Shown one piece after another: positions 55,801 through 64,000 of a stretch of 64,000 nucleotides of DNA. Position 1 is the stretch's first letter. Every line of letters begins with the position of its first letter. Source of the DNA: Cristatella mucedo (lineage: Eukaryota > Bryozoa > Phylactolaemata > Cristatellidae); NCBI GenBank assembly GCA_009760855.2, contig WPIO01000001.1, positions 15,549,001-15,613,000 on the forward strand. Direction: 5' to 3'. The notes under the pieces were generated by a model. It was not told the origin of the DNA and did not search any database. It saw only the letters and a program-made list of their open reading frames with translations. A program made the translations under genes and the position numbers.

Positions 55801-58800
55801 AGTTCTTCGTCATATGCTGTCTAAATGCCCATCTAGCAACCAGCAGCCTCAAGAACAAGCTTCACACTGAGTCCACAAAACCACGTTCTATAACTGGCTC
55901 GACTTGCTTCGATCATGTGAAAGTAGCATTCGTGATTAGCACCTGTGAGCATTGACAATCTGGATGTTATGGATACTTGCAGTTGACATTTTGGCTGGCA
56001 TTAGACGCGAAAATTTGACTGAAACCCAAACAGTTTTCATTATGGCAGCGGGAAATTCCCGGAGAAACCGCACTGAAGAAATGATTGAACCGCTATTTAG
56101 CTCTGCCAGCTGTTTGGTGGATTATCCAATGGCCCTGATCGAGGAGGCTGAACCCTACGGGCATCTTGCAGTCACAGAATGGCAGATAGCATCAAGGTCC
56201 AGGAGTTTGGCGTTGGGCTGAATCTTGACCTTGAGAGGCATGCATAAGGTCAAGGAATTATATTTGAAATCGGCTAGAAAAAGCTCTTTAGCCCCTTTCA
56301 CAAGTTTTTCTTCTCCATTCTGAGAGAGCCTGAAGTGCCCACGATAAAGGAACGCCATCTGTAATTCTATTTCCATCTACCAGTCTCAAAGGAACTGCGT
56401 ATCCTCGTTTGAGGAGCTCAGAGCGAAATTCGTGCTCTGACCGGTCCATCATTTCGAGTGTTCTCAAGAATATTGACATAAGCAGAGTCTCTCTGCTAGC
56501 TTTGCTGGATCTCTCAGCAGCCATTGATACTATTGATCATTAAGTCCTTCGCGAGTGCCTCTTGCCTTGGCTGGTCAGCACTGGTACTGCTCTGCACTCT
56601 AACGGTTTGCGTCCTATCTTAGTGGGAGTTTTCGGGGCACCGATGCCAACTGGCAACAGTCGTTGGCGGAGCCTTTAAAGCATGGGGTACCCCCAGAGAT
56701 CTGCAAGCAAACTTTATAACTTACTAGTCAAGAGCAAATATCTCGTTACCCAGATATCGGAAATCCTTAAGCTCAAAATGTTGCAGCCTTCGCATTTCTT
56801 CTACCATCTGCACGAAAGTCCAGGCATCTTGTTCTAAAGTGACCTTCCACTAGATTGCAGCGACTGCTCCGCAGTCAAGTCTACCTACTTTCAGCTAGCA
56901 CAATCGCAGGAATGCGGGCCTGAGCAAATAAGGATACCGCAGGCAAGCTGGTTCATACTTTTGAGACATCCCGTCTTGACTTCTATAACTCGCTGCTTAC
57001 ACGTCTTTCCGCCTCTTCACTAAGGCGCTTGCAGTATTGAGCCAAGCACTGCAGCTAGGCTTGCCTGCCTTTAAATTCACAATTGCCACGATATTCATTC
57101 ACTTCTCACCAACCTGTACCGACCTCCCACGAAGCCCTTTTTCCCAAGCCCCCAACTGGACCTCGGGTCCGTGCTAATTATTGCATAGCCAAGTACGAAT
57201 TGCGACAATAGTGATGTGAGATTTGCACGACACGCCTAAACTTTGTCAAAAACCCCGTAGTCGTCTTCAAAATTACGGGTTTGCCCAGAAAAGATCATCG
57301 AGAAATGACACTGTCATCAGCTCATGCAGACACCTGAAGGCTGGGCAGTGCCAGAGTTGTAAAGCCAACCCAATGAGCATCATTTATTTGGCTGGGAAAA
57401 GCCTAAATTTCGTGCCGAACCCCGAAAAATTGTCCAGCTTCACAAGGATAAAGCTGTGACGCTTTACGAGGTTGGAAACTAGTACGGTTAAATTGCTACT
57501 ACACAATCAATGCCCAAGAGTGTGGTTTCGTACAACGTAAGAAAGTTAGTGAATTCTGGGAACCCTGAAAATGGTTCTCGGTCGGGCGGCCCGACAATAC
57601 CACCAGGCGAGAAATCGTCATCAAGTTAAGCGTTAAATGAGCGTTTTGTTTTGGCAAAGACTCATGCTCAAAGTCTGCAAGCATCGCCTGGGAAGCGAAT
57701 TAGCTGCGATACTGCCAGAAGACAATTAGATAAAGCTGATTTGCGTTCTCAAGTCTTCAAGATGAAACCACTTCTGTCAACGGAGCATATAGTAAGCAGT
57801 TTACAGTTGGCCAGGGCTCAGATCGGCTGGACTGCTGAAGATCTGGGTAGATCTGAATGGAGTGACCAAAGTAAAGTCACTTTGCGTGCATCGACGACCC
57901 AACGAAGCATGCTCACCGAAAGGCTTGCAGCCGACCGTCAAATCTGGGGTAAAGGTGTCGTGGCATGGGGCTGCTTCACCAAAAGTAGCGTCCGGAGTCC
58001 TGAATCGCACACCATTCATAATAACTCGAGACTGTTAATAACAGCTTCATCGAAACGTCAGACTTCCAAGTGCGATGGCACTTTGTGGACTGAAATATAT
58101 TTTTAGCATGATAACGACCCAAAACACACCACTGCCGAAGTTAAATAGTTTTTGACTGTTTATTCGGTTACCCTCCTGTACTTATAATGGACTGGCCGAG
58201 TCAATTTCCGAGCCTTAACCCAATTAATTATTTGTGGGATGAGGTCCAGCAACGGGTACAACATCTGACCGTCCGTATCGCATCCGCTATTTCGCTTTCT
58301 GAGCACTTGCAGTGAGTCTGGGGCATCATAAAGGCCGATGTTTGCCGGCGTTGATCAGCACTAAGCGTGGTCTGGTCCGACAGTTCGTTGCAAATCGGAT
58401 TGGCAAAGTCGTGTGAACTTACCCAATTAAGCATGATACGAGATCATTTTTGGGAACGTGTTGCTTGTACTAGTTGCGACCAGTTCGCTTACTTGAGGTA
58501 ACAGCAACATTTGATGATTTCTCAAAATGCAAGCTAGTAGGCAGCCATTACGGGCTGCCCCAGGCGTCCAAATGCTTTTTCGCTTGAGTGTATATATCTG
58601 AAATACTTCCCAGTCGTAGCACCGTCAGACTTTAGTCGGTTGGGTTCGCTTTGAACCGAACTCAAATCCGATACGGATCCTGCCTTCAACTCCTACACCT
58701 CAACGCCTGGAAACTCCTGACACACGTGATGACATCCCTTGATTGGATTGCATTTCAAGCGCTGTCACTTCGAGGTAGTAAATGGAGTGGTTGGCCAGCG

Positions 58801-61800
58801 TCCGAGGGGGAGTGTAAAAGCATTGAATGGAAAAACCCTTTACCATATACCATGCACAAAGATGTCCCTAGATGGGGCAGGCTACTAAGATGCCTCGGCA
58901 AATTTTCGCAGAAGTGTGGCGAGACAAGCTGCCATTCACACACTTAATTGACGAAAACCCGAGTTGGTTTGGCGCAGCGGTTAAGGTGCTCGCCTCGACC
59001 AAGGTCTGGCGATGTCGTGGGCTCGAGCCTCGTGGAATATGTGAAGCACCTGAATAGATATTATGTTATCTTAGGGCGCTATACAAATGAATTATATTTA
59101 ATTTTAACCCAGCCTACCTATCAGAACTACTCCCCCATCAAGCTAAGCATCGTGCCACCAGATTTTCTGAACCAAATCATTTAGTTACACCGCGTAGATA
59201 TTTCAAATTTTTTGGAGATCGTGCCTTTAGTTAGTATGCTCCCAAAGCCTAGAACTCACTCTCGACTTACACCCTTATATCCCAGAGACTTAACAACATT
59301 TACAAGAAGCTAAAAACGCACATGTTTTGAGAGCATTTGGTGGGTCCCTGTGATTTGTTCCTCATGTGCTTATGCGTGCTGACACTGTGCATGCTGCCAC
59401 TAATAACATTTACATGTTGATACTGTGCATGTCGCCCTAACCATGCTTTACTCGTTAGCCTTGTGAATTTTACCACCAACCGTTTGATCGTGCGCTTTGA
59501 AAGAGTTTAAGGTCTCCATGGGCGCTATAGAATTATTATGATTATTATTATTAAAACACACTGACAAGATCTGGCTCACTGTAGCATGGCTGCTAAGACC
59601 AACCTAAGTCGTCTACCACGAGCTTTGGCTTGCCTTAGCAAAAATGCTTCATTTTTGTCGAAACCTAACAGGACTTCATCTTCATCCAGGCGTTTTACAC
59701 ATGCCGTACCACTCGACCCCGCGGCCTTGGTCATTAAAGGCGAGCATCTTATCCCCTGGGCGGATCGGTCTGGCAGGCACAGAAAAACTACCTAGCTGAT
59801 CCGAGCAGTTACCCATTGAATAGCTAACCACAAAATGCCCAACCAAAGCAATTTCTGAAGAATACGACGTGCCCATTATTCGGACGAGCTGACGGCTCGA
59901 TCGGTAAGTAAAGACACCTAGCCGTCCTCAGCACAGCTAGGCTATTCATCAAAGTAATCTTGGTCAACAGTGCATCATGTACAAACAAGCAACGATGTGA
60001 TCATTCGTGCAGACACGTTTTTGCTTCTGTGCGGCTTATCGTAGGCGCTAGTGAGGGCACAGCGGAGAAGTGCCTCGCCTCACCAGGAGAACTAGCAGAC
60101 AGTTGATTAGTCGGACCAAAGCCGCAGATCAAACCAATCATCCGGGCAGAGCTTTTTACTGGTGGAGCTGCCAGAATGTAGGGATGGCTCCAAGAATATT
60201 GCTCTTCAAAAATTATTGCTCCTCAAAGAGTATTGCTCCTCAAAGAGACTTGCTCATCAAAGGGTATTACTCCGCTGCAGGTGAGCTATTAAAAGAGCTC
60301 AGCTGTTAACTGCTGATGGCTACTCGTGAGCCTACTGCTGTTTGAACTGCCTCCGAATCCCCTTTGTTGTAAGCCGGACTGCGCTAGAGTGCTGCAGAAG
60401 ATTTTGAGATTGCGTGGGGCCGGAGATGTTGGAAAGGGCAACCGCAGGGCCCTGGCCTCTGAGAAGATATTTCCGCTCATTAGGAGGTATGGCTATTTTC
60501 TGCACTCATACTGTGAAGGCCTCACTCTAGCCTCCGTGGAAATTGGTACCGTATAAATCTTGTCATTTATGTATGCATTTTATTCGCTGGCAAAGATCTT
60601 GCATTGCATGTCCAAGTGAGCTCGATTGCTGCAAAGCCATATGCCCTCGAGGTTATCCAACAGCATTCAGCCTGACACTCGTCAGCTTAGAAAAAATATC
60701 TGGAAGGACACCGTGCCATGCATGTAATATACTGCTACAGTAGCTTAATCTGTAGCTAACCGAGTGTCTTATAGGAAGCATTTGGTACCCAGAGGCCTCA
60801 AGTAAGTACGCTGCCTTACATCACTGAAGCATTGCCAGAGGAGCTTTGTCAGAGGAGATTTGTCCAGCATTCGAATTGAACAGAAGTAAAGTAGCTGCAG
60901 TAAGACTATCGTTAGTGGCTTAGTGAGAGTAACTTAATCAATCCTGGGCATGAAAAGAAATTTACCTAGTCAGTTCCCAACTCAGCTACATAGCAAACAC
61001 TCTCGATAACCTTGCACCTGCATACTCTACGAGTGGAGTGAGAGCCCAGACAGGCATAAAGTAAGGAAGTACTAGGGAGTACTATTGCTAGAGCGAATCT
61101 GTCAAGTCTGACTGTAAGTCCAAACGAATGGAAATGTATCTGCGTACAACTTTCTTTTTTAGGAAGCATATCGTCAGGGCAGACACACAGGTGCACCATG
61201 TTTTCGGGAATCATTTGCACATTGATTTCGAGCAGATGTCACTGGAGTGACGCTAGCTGACGACTCTTGAGGTCGTCCAACTTGATGGGGAAACTACGTT
61301 GTCTTTTGACTATAAGGGGGTTAAGCTTCAGGAAGTTAGTAAACATCAAAATGTGAACGTCAATAGTGCAGGCTGCGATGGAATATAGTGAGTCGGGTGA
61401 GGAGTAAGGCTTACAGATGGCCGAAGGATGGGTAGTACTGGGTGCCTTCGGAGTAGAAATATGGCAAGTTCTCCCGTAGAGCTCGCTTTCTTGAATTAAG
61501 GAGAAAGGCTGGCTTCCGCATTGATCTTTTGCAAAGCCAGCTCAATAATCGACAGCAAGCAGTCATGTACGCTACACATATTCGCTACCAGTAGGAACTA
61601 CGTGGTAGCCGGGGCTGCCACGTCGATAGCCGGGCGTCGAGCGAAGTATGGAAGGAAAGGATGCGCCTGCTTCACCTTTGCCGAGGAGAAATTGATTCAC
61701 TTCAGTAGTAGGCACACTTTCCCGTGCTGATACGCGATGCTGTACATACTGCCAGACATACTTGTATTGCCTATTGTCTTAGCAGGATAACAAGTGTTCA

Positions 61801-62281
61801 ACCTCTTGCGGTGCAATTTGGCGGAGAAATTTCCCCCATACTTAGCTGACAAGAGACTTGGGAGGAGGTTGCTAGTCGGCTGCTTGTCTCACAGCAACCT
61901 GCAATTCGGCAACCCTTGCAGGCAGCAGGGATCAATTTCCTCACTTGGTCAGGAATTCGGGGTTGTTGCCAGCAGGCAGGAAGGCCGAAACAGCAACAAA
62001 CATGATTGACTCACAACTCAAGCAGCAGCAGCAGCAGAACCACGCATTTGACACAAGTTTGGAATATGAAGCCACAGAGTCGACGGATTCAAGAATGCAA
62101 ATAGAGTGCACACAAGGGTCGCAGGGTCGCTGAACTCAGCACTCGCCACTCACTCTTGTATTGCAGCCAGAAACTTTTGCTGGTGTCTTCTGACTCGGCG
62201 TGCGTTTATCCTCTTCACGAGCCGGGTGTGCTTATAGATGAGCCACGTCTCTCTTAGTACATTTGCTGCAGCATCCTTGAG
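49675..62281 (-). CDS. KCNN: KCNN (SK channel), C-terminal calmodulin-binding half; 5' part beyond window
   Basis: SK channels are tetrameric K+ channels opened by Ca2+ through calmodulin bound to the C-terminus. Four minus-strand exons (62281-62154, 53370-53301, 50056-49955, 49842-49675) join in phase to 155 codons plus stop. They read [20 protein letters not shown] and [10 protein letters not shown] (calmodulin-binding domain helix 1), then [20 protein letters not shown] and LAK (helix 2), then [16 protein letters not shown] through RIENALRNL (a heptad-like coiled coil), then a short tail ending VDSSNC. The RETWLIYK and QRKLND blocks are diagnostic. The membrane segments and pore were searched for up to 64000 and not found. 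The 8.8 kb intron inside the calmodulin-binding domain is full of transposons. Confidence 0.93.
49955..50056 (-). CDS. KCNN: KCNN exon, C-terminal coiled coil
   Basis: TTTGTAG acceptor, [20 protein letters not shown] through NALRNLQ before GTAACT. 34 codons, phase 0 at both ends. Confidence 0.88.
50057..52130. other. KCNN intron, nothing recognised
   Basis: No repeat family or exon identified. The minus-strand frame 51258-51527 lacks motifs. Confidence 0.5.
52134..52198 (+). repeat. 12-bp tandem repeat, five copies
   Basis: TGCCTTCCTGCA / TGCCTTCCTGCC units. They encode the ACRK-type periodicity of a minus-strand frame that is otherwise unsupported. Confidence 0.92.
52545..52700 (+). repeat. 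L2-A 3' tail in KCNN intron
   Basis: CCCTAACCATGTTTATTCTA, AAGTGCCTAAAAAGAGATTG, AGGGCTCTATATCAAATGTA and (ATT)n. Confidence 0.8.
53301..53370 (-). CDS. KCNN: KCNN exon, calmodulin-binding domain second helix
   Basis: TTTTGCAG acceptor; one base completes the Glu codon, then [20 protein letters not shown] and LAK before GTCAGA. 70 nt, ends in phase 0. Confidence 0.92.
53790..53930 (+). repeat. Degraded SINE-A copy
   Basis: CCCAGGTCGTGGCTGCAAGT, CCTTATTATCCCGCATGTGC, AGGCTCTTCTGCTGCTAAA and ACTATA follow the order of SINE-A at 35690-35810. Confidence 0.6.
54700..54850 (+). repeat. GGGGCAG-rich stretch
   Basis: Irregular repetition of GGGGCAG and GGGTCGG with several G-runs of 3-4, mainly 54775-54825. 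It could form a G-quadruplex on the plus strand. Confidence 0.6.
55565..55662 (-). repeat. tRNA-headed SINE fragment
   Basis: GGATTTGAACCCGAGACCTA (reverse B box) and CAAGTACCTTACCTCTTAAC (reverse A-box side) resemble the SINE-A/SINE-B heads. No clear tail. Confidence 0.6.
56470..57150 (+). mobile_element. L2-A copy, left part, split by a Tc1-like element
   Basis: It reads [16 protein letters not shown] in the palm motif, then [16 protein letters not shown]-like residues, CATGGGGTACC, CAGCGACTGCTCCGCAGTCA and ATCCCGTCTTGACTTCTATA, matching L2-A up to about 57140. It then breaks. Confidence 0.78.
57150..58597 (+). mobile_element. Tc1/mariner-like DNA transposon relic
   Basis: The plus strand carries a broken Tc1-type transposase. 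It has a helix-turn-helix part with [49 protein letters not shown] (first catalytic Asp) and [11 protein letters not shown], then [13 protein letters not shown] (second Asp) and [10 protein letters not shown] (the Glu region), with frameshifts and stops. The right end GGCGTCCAAATGCTTTTTCG, CTTGAGTGTATATA is a Tc1-like inverted repeat. The left end is degraded and placed approximately. L2-A sequence flanks both sides. Confidence 0.82.
57390..58500 (+). pseudogene. Tc1-like transposase pseudogene
   Basis: The longest open piece is 57651-58106 (151 codons), spanning the region before and after the first catalytic Asp. The second half is shifted and interrupted. The DDE catalytic set can be located but not in one frame. 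No activity is expected. Confidence 0.82.
58600..58780 (+). mobile_element. L2-A copy, right part after the Tc1-like insertion
   Basis: CTGAAATACTTCCC then CCTTCAACTCCTACACCTCA, ACGCCTGGAAACTCCTGACA and GATGACATCCCTTGATTGGA continue the L2-A coding end (compare 21050-21130). Confidence 0.72.
58963..59100 (+). repeat. SINE-B copy, best preserved
   Basis: A box TGGCGCAGCGG (58970-58980), B-box-like GGCTCGAGCCT (59020-59030), 40 bases apart as in tRNA-derived SINEs. The tail TTATCTTAGGGCGCTATACA then AATGAATTAT is like the L2-A end. The next L2-A fragment starts within a few bases. Confidence 0.85.
59105..59560 (+). mobile_element. L2-A 3' fragment
   Basis: CAGCCTACCTATCAGAACTA, GGAGATCGTGCCTTTAGTTA, AGCATTTGGTGGGTCCCTGT, CTGACACTGTGCATGCTGCC, ending GGGCGCTATAGAATTATTAT and (ATT)n. 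Confidence 0.85.
59650..59785 (-). repeat. SINE-B copy
   Basis: The plus strand reads ACTTCATCTTCATCCAGGCG (tail side), CACTCGACCCCGCGGCCTTG (reverse B-box side) and GAGCATCTTATCCCCTGGGC (reverse A-box side). Confidence 0.68.
60186..60273 (+). repeat. 17-18-bp tandem repeat, about five copies
   Basis: Imperfect units of ATTGCTCCTCAAAGAGT in the KCNN intron. Confidence 0.85.
60274..62153. other. KCNN intron, nothing recognised
   Basis: No exon or repeat family identified. Short open frames have no motif. Confidence 0.5.
62154..62281 (-). CDS. KCNN: KCNN exon, calmodulin-binding domain first helix
   Basis: TTTTCAG acceptor, [20 protein letters not shown] through KFLAAIQ, ending GA before GTGAGT (phase 2). 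128 nt. Confidence 0.93.
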
Positions 62282-63080
62282 CTGAAAAGAGATTTTAACG
62301 GAATGCTGTAAACGCTAAACATAACCAGAATATTTGCTAGGATGGGAATGGTCTTATTCGTGGCCGACTTTCATAAAGTATCAATCAGAAATAAAGCACA
62401 TGCAGAGAATTGCACAAATAAGGTACTTTGCTGGTGAGTAGATTTCTTTACAAGATGCAAAGCCATTGCGTGTAGTGACAGTTTACTCACCCACTTAAAT
62501 GTTCCCACGACAAGGAAAACTCACCGAATGATTGTTGGGCTTACTTGTGGACTGAGGACAGCAAGCGAAAGCGATAGGCTGCCATTCCTGTGAGTCAGCT
62601 AATGGGTCGGATAAGCACCAAGCCCAAACGACAACGCATCGCAAGCGAAACACCAGCATGTCATTCGGGCTGTATGATACAGCACACTGCTTGAACTTAT
62701 CATTTACTATGTCCTTAACGGTTTTAAAAGCTTGCTGGTGAGCCGCAGACCGCGGGACCTTACTTTGCTTTTGGAACAGTTAATACGCCAATTATAATGC
62801 AATTATAGCAGGCAAGGTTGGGTAAGATTGTATTGTGGTACTGCACCTTCCTTAAAAACGATCTAAGACCGCTGCCACGTAGAGGATGGGCGATTTTATA
62901 GCTGCCAGTTTGCACCGAGTAGATTGTTTGCCGGTCTTGACGACGAGGTGGCAAAGATGCGATATCTATTGCTTAACAAGGTGCACGTATCTACTTCTTG
63001 ACGCCAGGCCCTCCTCTAGGACTCGAGGTAATGTCATACTTGTGGGAGGCCTGCTCGGCATTGATGGATGTGCATATAAG
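62282..63080. other. KCNN upstream intron, nothing recognised
   Basis: The next upstream SK exon (end of S6 and linker) was searched for on the minus strand and not found. Confidence 0.5.
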
Positions 63081-63084
63081 TCTC

Positions 63085-63383
63085 TAAACAGAGTATCTGC
63101 ATTGCTTATTTTCCTAATTCCCTACACCAACATATGCTGTCATGCTGCCGACTATGGCGGTCTTTCAGCCGTACTGAGCGGCTACTTTCATGATATTCAC
63201 TAACTCAACTGCTCTCCTGACTCCATTATGCTTTTAACTTCCTCATTGTTGCGTGAGATGAGGTATGCTGGCTACCGAATGCGTACCGAAAGCCGCTCAG
63301 GTTTGAGTGCACTATACAAAACTTTCTTGCGTAAAACTCACATAGTCTTCGTGGCTTTGTGGAGTTACAGGCAGAGATACGTA
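63085..63383 (+). repeat. L2-B 3' fragment
   Basis: GCTGCCGACTATGGCGGTCT, GAGCGGCTACTTTCATGATA, GCGTACCGAAAGCCGCTCAG and CACATAGTCTTCGTGGCTTT, GTGGAGTTACAGGCAGAGAT align with 16810-17050. Confidence 0.8.
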
Positions 63384-63460
63384 CACACACGCAAGCAAAA
63401 ACGCGCACACGCACGCACACCCGCGCGAGCCGCACATGCACATACATGCACACACAAACA

Positions 63461-63544
<84 letters not shown>
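63384..63544 (+). repeat. CA-rich then (TA)n microsatellite at the L2-B end
   Basis: ACGCACACGCACGCACACCC-type sequence followed by about 40 uninterrupted TA units. Confidence 0.93.
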
Positions 63545-63547
<3 letters not shown>

Positions 63548-64000
63548 ATTTAAAAGTGTACATAAGAAGCTAACACATGCATGACTAAGAGCCATTTGTC
63601 GATGTGTTGGGAAATGGAATGCTGGAATGAAGGTATCTGAAACGTCCTTGAACATTACAAAAAATGTCCGGCACACCTAGCCTCTCCGCGAAGGCCAATG
63701 GCTTTTCGTGAACGAGCTTGAACACAACGAGCTGTTTTCATTATGCTCGACCTCATTTAGTTGAGGTGACAGGCAGGTTGGACTTTTTCTGGAACTCCGA
63801 TGGCAATTTTCGCAATGGCAAATAAGCAGCTAGCGCTTGCTGAAGATTAAGGCACACCCACATGAACGACCGCAGCACCTCTCAAGTCCAAAGCCCGGCC
63901 GCCAATACAGCAGCCGGGTAAATGTTTTAGGTAGTTCCGCAGTCACAGTTTCGTTGCTCGGATAAGAGAGCACTGCAAACGAACGCTCCAACTCTCAATG
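63545..64000. other. No recognisable feature
   Basis: No exon or repeat family identified up to the window end. Confidence 0.5.

Noticed and set aside
58963-59035. tRNA gene with A box TGGCGCAGCGG
   Set aside because: It is joined to an L2-A-like tail and repeated elsewhere; it is the head of SINE-B.

Overview
This is a window of animal (metazoan) nuclear DNA. The genes are split by GT-AG introns, and the spaces between exons are packed with non-LTR retrotransposon debris, tRNA-headed SINEs, DNA-transposon relics and long dinucleotide repeats. One gene encodes an intraflagellar transport protein, so the host builds cilia. The species cannot be named from the sequence; an invertebrate with many L2-like LINEs is likely but unproven. 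No prokaryotic operon, CRISPR array, rRNA or convincing free-standing tRNA gene was seen.

Three protein-coding genes were rebuilt from exons by joining splice sites in phase. IFT22 (RABL5) is on the minus strand at 27155-13658: six exons, 186 codons, complete. GNPAT, the peroxisomal dihydroxyacetone-phosphate acyltransferase of ether-lipid synthesis, is on the plus strand at 29231-43765: nine exons, 727 codons, complete, ending in the peroxisomal signal AKL. One GNPAT splice junction (exon 6 to 7) is weak. KCNN, a small-conductance Ca2+-activated K+ channel, is on the minus strand; only its last four exons (62281-49675) lie in the window. They cover the calmodulin-binding domain and the C-terminal coiled coil, and the membrane and pore exons lie beyond position 64000. 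IFT22 and GNPAT diverge from a shared gap of about 2 kb. GNPAT and KCNN converge tail to tail. The three do not form one pathway.

Region by region: 1-5723 is one broken hAT transposon of the ZMYM/DUF4371 type, read on the minus strand, with at least three L2-like insertions, one of which carries a further insertion. 5724-13250 holds a polypurine minisatellite, LINE and SINE copies and otherwise unrecognised sequence. 13252-27430 is IFT22 with its promoter side. 27431-29230 is intergenic. 29231-43765 is GNPAT. 43766-49521 is intergenic with decayed LINEs. 49522-64000 is the 3' part of KCNN, including an 8.8 kb intron with a Tc1-like element lodged in an L2.

The repeat families are named here for convenience. 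L2-A is an L2/CR1-like LINE whose 3' end reads roughly AAAGCGCCTAGAAAGAGATT...GGGCGCTTTATCAA plus (ATT)n. L2-B is a second LINE with a different 3' end (GTGGCTTTGTGGAG...). SINE-A is tRNA-headed with a hairpin tail. SINE-B is tRNA-headed with a tail like L2-A. No previously undescribed cellular system was found. The most interesting structures are the datable nested insertions, the SINE-B/L2-A tail sharing, and complementary repeats that flank particular exons. All family assignments rest on motif recognition by eye.
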